Origin: Empedobacter stercoris
GTDB lineage: Bacteria; Bacteroidota; Bacteroidia; Flavobacteriales; Weeksellaceae
Length of the DNA stretch: 64,000 nucleotides
Direction: 5' to 3'
NCBI RefSeq assembly: GCF_020281205.1
Contig: NZ_JACXZC010000014.1
Coordinates: 1-64,000 of the forward strand
Numbering within the stretch: the first letter of the stretch is position 1; each line of letters starts with the position of its first letter. Made by a program: the position numbers and the translations under genes. Of the stretch, positions 17,099-25,594 are shown in pieces. A model generated the notes under the pieces. It saw only the letters and a program-made list of their open reading frames with translations. It was not told the DNA's origin and ran no database searches.

Positions 17099-18358
17099 TT
17101 AGTATTGAACGAAATCAACATTCAATTCTTCAGCCTTTCTTTTGTAGTAACCATCTGCTAATTTATCTTTAATTTCTGCGAAAGAATTTAAAGTATATTC
17201 GATGTGCTCATCTTCGTGAGCAGCTGTTGGGATAATACGGAAGATAATCATTCCTTTTGGAATAACTGGATATACTACTACAGAAACAAAAATTCCGTAC
17301 TCTTCGCGCATTTCTTTTGCTAAAACAGTTGCTTCGATAGGAGAACCATTCAATACGATTGGTGTAACACAAGTGTTAGACCCTCCGATATCAAATCCTC
17401 TTTCTTGTAAACCTTTTTGAATTTTTTCAACGTTATGCCATAACTTATCTTTAAGCTCTGGGTGATTACGTAATAACTCAAGACGTTTTAAACCTCCGAT
17501 TACCATTGGCATAGTCAATGATTTTGCGAAAATTTGAGAACGTAAGTTGTATTTTAAAATACGAATAATATCTTTATTACCAGCAATAAAAGCTCCGAAA
17601 CCAGCCATCGATTTTGCGAAAGTAGAGAAATAGATGTCAATTGCATCTTGACAACCTTGCTCTTCTCCAGCTCCAGCTCCAGTTTTACCTAAAGTTCCAA
17701 AACCGTGTGCATCATCTACTAATAAACGGAATTTATATTCATCTTTGAAAGCAGCAATTTCTTTCAAGATTCCTTGTTTACCTGTCATTCCGAAAACACC
17801 TTCTGTAATCACTAAAACACCTCCGCCTTGTTTGTCAGCTAATTTACGTGCACGAATAATTGTTTTTTCGAAACTTTCGATGTTATTGTGTTGGTAAATA
17901 AAACGTTTTCCGAAATGTAAACGAACACCATCAACAATACAAGCATGACATTCAGCATCATAAACGATTACATCATTTTTAGAAACTAAAGCATCAATTG
18001 TAGATACCATTCCTTGGTATCCAAAGTTCATTAAATAAGCAGATTCTTTTTGAACGAAATCAGCTAATTCTTGCTCTAATTGTGCGTGATAATCTGTTTG
18101 TCCAGACATTGCACGAGCTCCCATAGGGTAAGCCATACCATATTCTGCAGCAGCGTCAGCATCAGCTTTACGAACTTCAGGGTGATTAGCTAAGCCTAAG
18201 TAGTTATTGATTGACCAAGTAATTACTTTTTTTCCTTGGAATTCCATTACTGGTCCAATTTCTCCTTTTAATTGAGGAAAAACATAATAACCTTCACCGT
18301 AATCAGCGAATTGACCTAATGGTCCAGGATTTTGTTTTAAACGTTCAAAAATGTCCAT
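17099..18358 (-). CDS. alpha-oxoamine synthase; probable cysteate (or serine) acyltransferase, SulB/CapB-like
   Basis: A 419-residue PLP-dependent Claisen-condensing enzyme of the SPT/KBL/BioF family, joining an amino acid to an acyl thioester with loss of CO2. PLP lysine in TFAKSMAGFGAF (about residue 245); cofactor segments VDDAHGFGTLG and NFGYQGMVSTIDALV; NNYLGLANHPEV near the start. Start ATG 18358 (MDIFERLKQNPGPLG) is chosen over a 57-bp upstream extension. It is 94 bp from a cysteine-synthase-like gene and near serA/serC, a grouping that fits sulfonolipid synthesis (cysteate + acyl thioester to 3-ketocapnine). Serine palmitoyltransferase is the main alternative; sequence alone by eye does not decide. 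Confidence 0.78.
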   Translation of the reverse strand: MDIFERLKQNPGPLGQFADYGEGYYVFPQLKGEIGPVMEFQGKKVITWSINNYLGLANHPEVRKADADAAAEYGMAYPMGARAMSGQTDYHAQLEQELADFVQKESAYLMNFGYQGMVSTIDALVSKNDVIVYDAECHACIVDGVRLHFGKRFIYQHNNIESFEKTIIRARKLADKQGGGVLVITEGVFGMTGKQGILKEIAAFKDEYKFRLLVDDAHGFGTLGKTGAGAGEEQGCQDAIDIYFSTFAKSMAGFGAFIAGNKDIIRILKYNLRSQIFAKSLTMPMVIGGLKRLELLRNHPELKDKLWHNVEKIQKGLQERGFDIGGSNTCVTPIVLNGSPIEATVLAKEMREEYGIFVSVVVYPVIPKGMIIFRIIPTAAHEDEHIEYTLNSFAEIKDKLADGYYKRKAEELNVDFVQY

Positions 18359-18385
18359 TTTATTATAGTTTAATTTTTTGATTAA

Positions 18386-18425
18386 TTGAAAAAAAAGTAG
18401 AAAGTGAACAAACACAACCTACTTT
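18386..18425 (-). terminator. terminator-like hairpin in the leader of the oxoamine synthase gene
   Basis: On the minus strand AAAGTAG (18425-18419) pairs with CTACTTT (18400-18394) around an 18-nt loop and runs into a T-rich tract. It lies between the sulA-like stop and the sulB-like ATG, downstream of a -7 element at 18441-18448: either the terminator of the upstream gene or an attenuator. Confidence 0.4.
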
Positions 18426-18440
18426 ACTATTTAATTTTTA

Positions 18441-18448
18441 CAAATATA
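18441..18448 (-). promoter_or_regulatory. -7-like element between sulA- and sulB-like genes
   Basis: TATATTTG on the minus strand, 5 bp after the sulA-like stop and 83 bp before the sulB-like ATG. No convincing -33 TTTG at about 19 nt. Confidence 0.4.
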
Positions 18449-18452
18449 CGTA

Positions 18453-19490
18453 TTATTTAATTCGTTCTACAGTTGCACGAGCTTCTAAACCATTAAGCCT
18501 GCTGTTTGTAAAACCTTCTTCCGCCATCCATTCGTCGCTAAAGACTTTTGTCATGTAACGAGATCCGTGGTCTGGGTAAAGAATTACAACCAAAGAATTC
18601 TCATCGAATTCTCCTGCTTCAGCCAGTTGTTTAAACGCTTGTGTTGCAGCACCTGAAGTATAACCTGCCATAATTCCTTCTTTCAAAGCAATTTCTCTTG
18701 TACGATAAGCAGCTTCTTCGTCAGTAACTTTTATAAATTTATCAACCATTTCAAAATCTAAAGCTCCTGGTACTAAATTTTTTCCCATTCCTTCGATTCT
18801 GTACGGATAGATATCATTTTGATCAATTTTACCCGTTTCGTGATATCCTTTTAAGATTGATCCATAAGCATCAACTCCAATGACTTTTACATCAGGATTT
18901 TGCTCTTTTATGTAACGTGCACTACCTGTCAAAGTTCCTCCTGTTCCTGTACATCCAATAAGGTGAGTAATTTTACCTTCCGTTTGATTCCAGATTTCAG
19001 GACCTGTTGTTAAATAGTGAGCTTCTGTATTCCCTTGATTAAAATATTGATTTATATAAAGAGAATTTGGTGTTTCCGCAGCAATTCGTTTTGCCACTTC
19101 ATAATATGATCTTGGATCATCAGCAGGTACATTCGCTGGGCATAAAAATACTTTTGCACCCATTGCTTTCAAAAATGAAATTTTTTCTGCTTTTGTTTTA
19201 TCCGATACCGCTAAGATACATTTGTATCCTTTTACGATAGCAACCATCGCTACTGCAAATCCAGTGTTACCTGAAGTTGTTTCTACAATAGTAGCACCAG
19301 GTTTTAATAGACCTTTTTTTTCAGCCTCTTCTATGATATGTAAAGCTATTCTGTCTTTTGTTGAATGTCCAGGATTGAAACATTCTAACTTTGCATAAAC
19401 TTCGCCTGGAATGTCTTGGTTAATTCTGTTTAACTGAACTAATGGAGTATCTCCAATTAACTCTAAAACGTTTTTATATTTACCAGTCAT
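18453..19490 (-). CDS. cysteine-synthase-like PLP enzyme; probable cysteate synthase (SulA/CapA-like)
   Basis: A 345-residue beta-family PLP enzyme. PLP lysine in [11 protein letters not shown] (about residue 44), SGNTG substrate loop (about 77-81), GTGGT phosphate loop (about 185). The 345-residue length with a C-terminal extension ([16 protein letters not shown]) differs from the roughly 300-residue CysK/CysM. Start ATG 19490 ([18 protein letters not shown]) is preferred over the TTG 24 bp upstream. In sulfonolipid makers a relative of this kind turns O-phosphoserine and sulfite into cysteate; serC/serA and the oxoamine synthase next door support that. Cysteine synthase or cystathionine beta-synthase remains possible. 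Confidence 0.72.
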   Translation of the reverse strand: MTGKYKNVLELIGDTPLVQLNRINQDIPGEVYAKLECFNPGHSTKDRIALHIIEEAEKKGLLKPGATIVETTSGNTGFAVAMVAIVKGYKCILAVSDKTKAEKISFLKAMGAKVFLCPANVPADDPRSYYEVAKRIAAETPNSLYINQYFNQGNTEAHYLTTGPEIWNQTEGKITHLIGCTGTGGTLTGSARYIKEQNPDVKVIGVDAYGSILKGYHETGKIDQNDIYPYRIEGMGKNLVPGALDFEMVDKFIKVTDEEAAYRTREIALKEGIMAGYTSGAATQAFKQLAEAGEFDENSLVVILYPDHGSRYMTKVFSDEWMAEEGFTNSRLNGLEARATVERIK

Positions 19491-19618
19491 TTCACAAATA
19501 TTCTTTTCTAACAAAAAGCAAAATTACGGATTTTTTAATTAATTGTTAAAAATTTAACTTGTAAAATTAATTTCTAACAATTTTTAACTAAAAATCTAAT
19601 TATTTACTTTTTATTAAA

Positions 19619-20770
19619 TTAGTTATTATTTAAATTAAAAATATGTTTTAAAATCTTCTCATCAGTAGAAGTAAATTCCACTTTTCTTCTTTCCATCATC
19701 TTCTCTGCAGCCTCGCAAGCACGTTCAAAACTAAATATTGGTGCATCTGATTGTCCTCCCCAACTATAATGTTTGATCATATTTGGTGGAAACCCAGATT
19801 GAAAAACGTTGGCACAAACACCAACAACTGTACCAGTATTAAATTGTGTATTAATTGCAGATTTTGCATAATCTCCCATAATCAATCCGCAAAATTGTAA
19901 ACCAGTTTTTACAAATCGAGCCTCTTTGTAACTCCATAATTTCACCTCTGCATAATTATTTTTAAGATTTGAATTGTTTGTATCCGCTCCCAAATTACAC
20001 CATTCACCAATTACAGCATTTCCTAAAAAACCATCGTGTCCTTTGTTAGAATAAGCCATTAAGATTGCATTATTCAGTTCTCCTCCCACTTTACAAAATG
20101 GACCAATTGTACAACCTGAATAAATCTTTGCACCCATGTTTATCTTTGCATGTTCACACAAAGCTAATCCACCTCTAATCATAGAACCTTCCATAATTTC
20201 TGCATCCTTTCCAATATAAATTGGACCTTCAGACGCATTCAAAATCGAAAATTCTACTTTTGCACCTTCTTCAAGAAAAATTCTTTCAGCGTGTAAAACT
20301 TGGTTTGTTTGTGAAATTGGTTGTGACTTTCTACCTTCTGTTAATAAATCATAATCAAACTCTATTGCTTGGAAATTATAAGTAAATAAATCCCACGAAT
20401 TTTTGATATGAATAATTTGATCTAACTCAATAATTTTGGTCGTAATCTTTGGTACTGCTTCTGTTGTTCTAACCGCTACAAGTTGATTTTCAAAAACAAT
20501 AGATGTATTTAATTCTATATTTTTTATGGCTTGTATTAACTCTTTTGTCGGAAAAAATGAAGGATTAATGAATATATTTTCTGATTGTAAATGTGTCGAA
20601 AATTTTTCTTCTAAATAGTGTTGAGTTTTATATGAAATGGACGAATTTAGAATTTTCTCCCAACGTTCGGCAAAGCTTAAAACTCCCATTCGTAATGACG
20701 CTACTGGCTTAGTAAACGTCAGTGGCAAAAGATTTTCCCATTCTTCACCATCAAAAAGAATTATATTCAT
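19619..20770 (-). CDS. GlmU-family sugar-nucleotidyl/acetyltransferase-like protein
   Basis: A 383-residue protein of the Bacteroidota-specific GlmU-like family (putative UDP-GlcNAc diphosphorylase/glucosamine-1-phosphate acetyltransferase). The N-terminal part (MNIILFDGEEWENLLPLTFT, RMGVLSFAERWE) is a degenerate nucleotidyltransferase; the C-terminal half (about 185-330) is a left-handed beta-helix of hexapeptide repeats (IGKDAEIMEGSMIRGG, MGAKIYSGCTIGPFCKVGG). It would feed peptidoglycan and LPS amino-sugar synthesis. It is divergent from aroB with a 160-bp gap. The specific reaction is family knowledge, not shown here. Confidence 0.85.
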   Translation of the reverse strand: MNIILFDGEEWENLLPLTFTKPVASLRMGVLSFAERWEKILNSSISYKTQHYLEEKFSTHLQSENIFINPSFFPTKELIQAIKNIELNTSIVFENQLVAVRTTEAVPKITTKIIELDQIIHIKNSWDLFTYNFQAIEFDYDLLTEGRKSQPISQTNQVLHAERIFLEEGAKVEFSILNASEGPIYIGKDAEIMEGSMIRGGLALCEHAKINMGAKIYSGCTIGPFCKVGGELNNAILMAYSNKGHDGFLGNAVIGEWCNLGADTNNSNLKNNYAEVKLWSYKEARFVKTGLQFCGLIMGDYAKSAINTQFNTGTVVGVCANVFQSGFPPNMIKHYSWGGQSDAPIFSFERACEAAEKMMERRKVEFTSTDEKILKHIFNLNNN

Positions 20771-20930
20771 TAATTAAGAATTTGTGCAAATTTAAAATAA
20801 TTATTCTATAAGCTCATACGTTCAATAGAGTTTTATCAATATAACAGCCTAAAATAAATCATTTAAAATATTTGGTTGATGTAAAAAGGTCGCCGTAATT
20901 TTAGGCACATTTAAAAAATATTTTTCCGTT

Positions 20931-21983
20931 TTGAAATCAGCTCCGATTCATTTTGGTTCAATCGCATATATATTAGACGATTACCTTGCAAAAAACACTT
21001 TTTCTTCTATCTTCTTTTTGGTAGATGAAAACACACATGTGCATTGTTTACCAATCTTATTAGCTGATTTGGATAACATTTCTGCTTACGAAATCCTTGA
21101 AATTGATTCGGGAGAAGAAAATAAAAACATCGAAACCGTAAATAATCTTTGGTTAGCATTAAGCGAATTGGGTGCAGATCGTCACTCATTGGTTATAAAT
21201 GTTGGCGGTGGTGTTTTAACCGATATGGGAGGTTTTATGGCTTCCACCTTTAAACGTGGTATCAAGTTTATCAACATTCCAACAACATTATTATCTCAAG
21301 TAGATGCTTCTGCAGGTGGTAAAAATGGAATTGATATAGAAGGAATGAAAAACATGGTCGGCACATTTAATCAACCCGAAATGGTATTGGTTGATCCCAA
21401 TTTTTTATTGACTTTGGAACAACGTCAGGTAAAATCTGGCTTGGCCGAAATGTTAAAACATGGATTAATTAAAAATCGTGATCATTGGGATAATTTAGTT
21501 CAATTACCTTCTCATAACGCCGAATCTTTAGCGCCATTTATTATGGATTCTATCCAAATAAAAGAAAATGTTGTGGACAATGATCCTTTTGAAAAAGGTG
21601 AACGTAAGATTTTAAATTTTGGCCATACCATTGGTCATGCAATCGAAAGTGAATCGTTAGAAACAGATTTTCCACTTTTGCATGGAGAAGCAATCGTAAT
21701 CGGAATGATTATTGAGACGTTTCTTAGTTACGATCAAGAATTAATTTCTAAAGCTGATTTAGAAGAAGTGTGCGAAAGCTTTGCCTCGATGTATGCATTA
21801 AATACAATTGACATGAAGATTTTCCCTAACTTGATGAAATGGATGAAACACGACAAAAAAAACCAAAACAATGCAATCAACTTTAGTTTGATTAATAAAA
21901 TTGGACATTGTCGTTATGATGTAGTTTGTACTGAAGATGAAATCAGGCAAGCATTTGAAAAATATAACCAATGGATTGCTTAA
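20931..21983 (+). CDS. aroB: 3-dehydroquinate synthase
   Basis: A 350-residue enzyme converting DAHP to 3-dehydroquinate in the shikimate pathway, using NAD and a divalent metal. NAD region GGGVLTDMGGFMASTFKRG (about 88-106), PTTLLSQVDASAGGKNGID (about 114-133) and the metal-binding NFGHTIGHAIE (about 225) are clear. The start is TTG at 20931; no in-frame ATG exists before residue 140 or so, and the family N-terminus fits the TTG. The 3' end overlaps msrB by 13 bp, so the two are translated together. Confidence 0.95.
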   Translation: MKSAPIHFGSIAYILDDYLAKNTFSSIFFLVDENTHVHCLPILLADLDNISAYEILEIDSGEENKNIETVNNLWLALSELGADRHSLVINVGGGVLTDMGGFMASTFKRGIKFINIPTTLLSQVDASAGGKNGIDIEGMKNMVGTFNQPEMVLVDPNFLLTLEQRQVKSGLAEMLKHGLIKNRDHWDNLVQLPSHNAESLAPFIMDSIQIKENVVDNDPFEKGERKILNFGHTIGHAIESESLETDFPLLHGEAIVIGMIIETFLSYDQELISKADLEEVCESFASMYALNTIDMKIFPNLMKWMKHDKKNQNNAINFSLINKIGHCRYDVVCTEDEIRQAFEKYNQWIA

Positions 21984-22507
21984 TAAAATATACCTCTTTT
22001 ATTGTTGTATCGTTACTTGTAAACTTTAGCGTTTCATGTACTTCGCAACACAAAAAAGATGAACAAAAAGTAGAACAACCACAAAATACGATTGCGATGA
22101 ATGAGAAACCTCAATTTAAAGTAAATAAAACGGAAGAAGAATGGAAAAAAGAACTTACTTCGGAAGAATACTACGTTTTAAGAGAAGCAGGAACAGAACG
22201 TCCATTTACTGGAAAATTTAATATGCATTTCGAAAATGGTATTTACACTTGTGCCGCTTGTAACGAAGAATTATTTTCTTCCGAATCTAAATTTGACGGA
22301 CATTGTGGTTGGCCAAGTTTTGATAAAGAGATTGCAACTGGAAAAATTGTAGAACGTGTAGATTCTTCGCATGGAATGATAAGAACCGAAATTCTTTGTG
22401 GAAATTGCGGAAGCCATTTAGGCCATGTTTTTGATGATGGTCCTACACAAACGGGTTTACGATATTGCATAAATTCACTATCTTTAGATTTTAAACCTCA
22501 AAAATAA
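21971..22507 (+). CDS. msrB: peptide-methionine (R)-S-oxide reductase, lipoprotein form
   Basis: A 178-residue MsrB that reduces methionine-R-sulfoxide in proteins. The N-terminus has a membrane-targeting helix and lipobox-like VNFSVSC (about residue 23), so the enzyme is probably a periplasm-facing lipoprotein. Zinc cysteines come in two CxxC pairs (CAAC, CGNC); CGWPSF contributes to the substrate site; the catalytic Cys is in RYCINSLSLDF near the C-terminus. It overlaps aroB by 13 bp and ends in a terminator. Confidence 0.95.
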   Translation: MDCLIKYTSFIVVSLLVNFSVSCTSQHKKDEQKVEQPQNTIAMNEKPQFKVNKTEEEWKKELTSEEYYVLREAGTERPFTGKFNMHFENGIYTCAACNEELFSSESKFDGHCGWPSFDKEIATGKIVERVDSSHGMIRTEILCGNCGSHLGHVFDDGPTQTGLRYCINSLSLDFKPQK

Positions 22508-22516
22508 TTTTTTTTT

Positions 22517-22543
22517 AAAAGCTGTTCCAAAACAGCTTTTTTT
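22517..22543 (+). terminator. rho-independent terminator after msrB
   Basis: AAAAGCTGTT / AACAGCTTTT with a CCAA loop, then TTT. Confidence 0.85.
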
Positions 22544-22558
22544 AATCCAATATCTTAT

Positions 22559-22945
22559 ATGAAAGCACTTCGTTTTATTATCATTTTTATCTTATTGTTA
22601 TTAATTTATAATGGTATTTACAATTATGATTTAATGATTAATGTGAGAATGACTGATCGTCCTATAAACCCATTACGTTATATCTTTTTCGGATTTTATT
22701 TTGTACTAATTCTTTTCAATTTAATTGAATTTATTCGAGGAAAATTTAATTACGGATCATTCAAAAAGGTAATTTATTATTTAATTTTTGCTGGATATTT
22801 AGGTTGTATTTTCATGTTCAAATACAATGATTACAACATTCCAGGATTACCGCTTTTGGGATATTTCTTTTTAGTCGGAATTACGTTATTCATGTTAAGT
22901 CAACTCATCAAAAACAAACCACCTTACAAACGTGTAAAACAATAA
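22559..22945 (+). CDS. four-helix integral membrane protein (128 aa)
   Basis: A 128-residue hydrophobic protein with four predicted membrane helices (about 5-20, 40-60, 73-90 and 96-115) and a basic C-terminus (KNKPPYKRVKQ). No family motif is recognised. It lies 9 bp before the MATE gene on the same strand and is probably co-transcribed with it. Function unknown. Confidence 0.6.
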   Translation: MKALRFIIIFILLLLIYNGIYNYDLMINVRMTDRPINPLRYIFFGFYFVLILFNLIEFIRGKFNYGSFKKVIYYLIFAGYLGCIFMFKYNDYNIPGLPLLGYFFLVGITLFMLSQLIKNKPPYKRVKQ

Positions 22946-22954
22946 TACGTTAGT

Positions 22955-24292
22955 ATGAATTTGGTTTCGGATAGAATTACGTTCAAACAAATCAATCAAC
23001 TTGCAATTCCAGCCATTTTTTCTGGAATTGCCGAATCGTTGATTACATTAACCGACATCGCAATGGTTGGTAACGTATCTGAACATTCTGTAGAAGCCCT
23101 TGCTGCAACTGGTTTAGTTGGATCTTTTTTATCTGGTATAATTTGGATCGTTGCCCAAACGAAAACATCTATTTCATCTTTGGTCTCTCAAAGTCTTGGT
23201 GCAAATAAATTAGAAACTATCAAAAACTTGGTTCCTCAAGCCTTGTATTTTAATATCTTTTTAAGTTTATTGATTTTTATTCCAACTTACTTTTTTGCTC
23301 AACATCTTTTCGAACTTTACAATGCCACAGATTTAGTTCTTCAATTTTCGGTTGAATACTATAAAATCAGAGCTTTTGGATTTCCTCTTACACTTATTTC
23401 ATTAACGCTTTTTGGCGCTTTTAGAGGAATACAGAATACTTTATGGGCAATGAAATGTAGTTTAACAGCAGCGATAATCCATGTTTTTTTAGATTATATT
23501 TTGATTTTTGGTATTGAAGGACTTATTCCTGCATTAAATATCAAAGGCGCTGCTTACGCGAGTCTTATTGCACAATTGATTATGGTTATCATGGCGTTTT
23601 ATTACTATTTTACAAAAACCTCATTCAACCTAAATCCTGGAACATCGCTACATCCTTTATTTAGAAAATATATCAACCTTAGTTTTAATTTTATCTTACG
23701 TACAGCTTCACTTAATGTCGCTTTTTTCCTAGCCAACTCCTATGCCACGGATTATGGAAAAGATTATATCGCTGCGCAAAGTATTCTGATGAATATTTGG
23801 TTATTTTTCTCCTTTTTTATTGATGGATATGCAGGAGCTGGAAATGCTATGGCAGGACGATTGCAAGGCGAACGAAATTATCCTAAACTTTGGATTCTAA
23901 GCAAGGATATTTCCAAATACTCTGTTCTAATTGCTTGTATTTTGATTGCAATTTGTTTTGTTTTTTATAATCAAATAGGTGCAATTTTTAATCAAGATCC
24001 AAATGTACTCAACATTTTCAATGCTGTTTTTTGGATAGTTTTAATGATGCAACCTATTAATACACTTGCTTATATTTTTGACGGTTTTTTCAAAGGAATG
24101 GGAGATGCTAAACTACTTCGAAACAACTTGATTTTTGCTACTTTTTTAGGCTTTTTACCTACTCTTTACCTCACTGATTATTTCGGATTGAACATTTATG
24201 GTATTTGGATTTCTTTTGGCGTTTGGATGTTTTTACGCAGCTTTCCATTGATGTATATTTTTAGAAAACGAGTATTGAAACATGAGATTTAG
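22955..24292 (+). CDS. MATE-family efflux transporter
   Basis: A 445-residue inner-membrane antiporter of the MATE (multidrug and toxin extrusion; NorM/DinF) family with about 12 hydrophobic segments. Family marks include ITLTDIAMVGNVSEHSVEAL near the first helices and FDGFFKGMGDAKLLRNN near residue 370. It would export cationic drugs or metabolites using Na+ or H+. Its last 46 bp before HEI-stop are duplicated 8.7 kb downstream at 32953-32998, which suggests that the sequence between was inserted at its 3' end. Confidence 0.93.
   Translation: MNLVSDRITFKQINQLAIPAIFSGIAESLITLTDIAMVGNVSEHSVEALAATGLVGSFLSGIIWIVAQTKTSISSLVSQSLGANKLETIKNLVPQALYFNIFLSLLIFIPTYFFAQHLFELYNATDLVLQFSVEYYKIRAFGFPLTLISLTLFGAFRGIQNTLWAMKCSLTAAIIHVFLDYILIFGIEGLIPALNIKGAAYASLIAQLIMVIMAFYYYFTKTSFNLNPGTSLHPLFRKYINLSFNFILRTASLNVAFFLANSYATDYGKDYIAAQSILMNIWLFFSFFIDGYAGAGNAMAGRLQGERNYPKLWILSKDISKYSVLIACILIAICFVFYNQIGAIFNQDPNVLNIFNAVFWIVLMMQPINTLAYIFDGFFKGMGDAKLLRNNLIFATFLGFLPTLYLTDYFGLNIYGIWISFGVWMFLRSFPLMYIFRKRVLKHEI
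24238..24283 (+). repeat. 46-bp direct repeat, copy 1 (3' end of MATE gene)
   Basis: From CAGCTTTCCATTG to GTATTGAAACAT. It matches 32953-32998 in 44 of 46 positions. Copy 1 encodes the last residues of the intact MATE protein (SFPLMYIFRKRVLKH). Confidence 0.9.
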
Positions 24293-24311
24293 CAGTTTTA
24301 AATAATTCCCT

Positions 24312-25583
24312 TTAAAAATCAATATCCCACATCCCCACTGTTCTTTCAAGTTCTATTAATCCTGATGCACAATTAAATAACATCTCTAAATATTGAACTT
24401 GTATTTCGTTGTATGTGCGTTGGGCATCTAATACTTCCAATAAAGAAGTATTCCCTCTACTGTAACTGTATTTTTTTGCTTCTACTATTAAGTTAGCATT
24501 GTTTACAATTTCATCATCAAATTGTTTCATTTGTTTTTTATATGCCTCGTACCATGTATATGCTTCTTTTACTTGAGTTTTAATTTCTAGCTCAATTTGT
24601 TTATAATTTAATTCTGCTTGATTCAGCTGAATTTTAGATATTTTCAATTCATTATTGTATCTGTTTGAAAATTTTAAAGGAATATTCACTCCCCCTTTTA
24701 TTTGTGTAAACTGAGGGGTTTCAGCAGCTAAATTCCGAACTTCTCCTGAATGTTCAACACCTAGCATCAACCCCAAATCTATTGCACGATTAGCTTTGGC
24801 TAACGCTATCATCTTTTGACTAACCTCTTTACTTTGTAATGCTGCGGACAGATCAGTACGATTATTTATTGCTATTTCAACCAAATGATCCAAATCAAAA
24901 TCTCGGTAAAATGTTCTCAATTCACCAACAGTCGTAATTTGATTTACTGAATCAACTCCCATAAAAATAGCCAATCGAATATATGATGCTGCTAAATCTG
25001 TTTCTGCTTGAGTGACTTCATTTTTTAATGTTTGAGCTTCTAATCGACTTTGTCTAGCGTCAGTTTCTGAAATATCCCCCAACTTGAACCTCATCTCATC
25101 CGAATTTGCAAGCTGATTCACCATTTCATAAGAATTCTTTTTAACATTCAATAACTCTCTCTGATAGATTGTTTGTAAAAAACCCAATGTTGCATCAGCT
25201 TTTAAATTTTTAAAGTAATCCAAAAGAATCAGTTTCGTCAATTCATATTCGCTTTTAGCCAAATTAATTCGAGCTTTTCTTTTTCCTCCTAATTCTACTA
25301 ACCATCCAACTTCTGCTGAGTATCCTATTCCCATCTTTCTGTTGGTTTCTCCATTATCAAAATATGCAAACTGAAGTTCTGGATCCTCAAATGCTTTTGC
25401 ACTAATAATTTCCGATTCAGCTATAGCTACATTAAAGCGTTCTGAAGCCAGTAAGATGTTATTTGTTTCGACTGTTTGGATAAACTTCTTATACGCTAGT
25501 TCGTACCCAGTAGTTTGTTGAGCCATTAATAAACTATTTGGAAGTATTAAAACACAAACCAATATAAACCAATATTTCTTCAT
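24312..25583 (-). CDS. TolC-family outer-membrane channel of metal efflux system
   Basis: A 423-residue outer-membrane efflux protein. Signal peptide MKKYWFILVCVLILPNSLLMAQ, then two long helical repeats of the TolC/CzcC type (for example YRELLNVKKNSYEMVNQLA-like and AKKYSYSRGNTSLLEVLDAQRTY segments). It forms the outer-membrane exit duct for the RND pump encoded 11 bp upstream. It is the last gene of the mgtC-czcB-czcA-czcC-like operon and converges on the MATE gene with only a 19-bp gap and no clear terminator between them, which is unusual for this window. Confidence 0.9.
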   Translation of the reverse strand: MKKYWFILVCVLILPNSLLMAQQTTGYELAYKKFIQTVETNNILLASERFNVAIAESEIISAKAFEDPELQFAYFDNGETNRKMGIGYSAEVGWLVELGGKRKARINLAKSEYELTKLILLDYFKNLKADATLGFLQTIYQRELLNVKKNSYEMVNQLANSDEMRFKLGDISETDARQSRLEAQTLKNEVTQAETDLAASYIRLAIFMGVDSVNQITTVGELRTFYRDFDLDHLVEIAINNRTDLSAALQSKEVSQKMIALAKANRAIDLGLMLGVEHSGEVRNLAAETPQFTQIKGGVNIPLKFSNRYNNELKISKIQLNQAELNYKQIELEIKTQVKEAYTWYEAYKKQMKQFDDEIVNNANLIVEAKKYSYSRGNTSLLEVLDAQRTYNEIQVQYLEMLFNCASGLIELERTVGMWDIDF

Positions 25584-25594
25584 TTTTCTCCTTC

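Noticed and set aside
18453-19490. call as housekeeping cysteine synthase CysK
   Set aside because: Length (345 residues), C-terminal extension and the oxoamine synthase and serC/serA context fit a cysteate-synthase-like enzyme better; kept as alternative.
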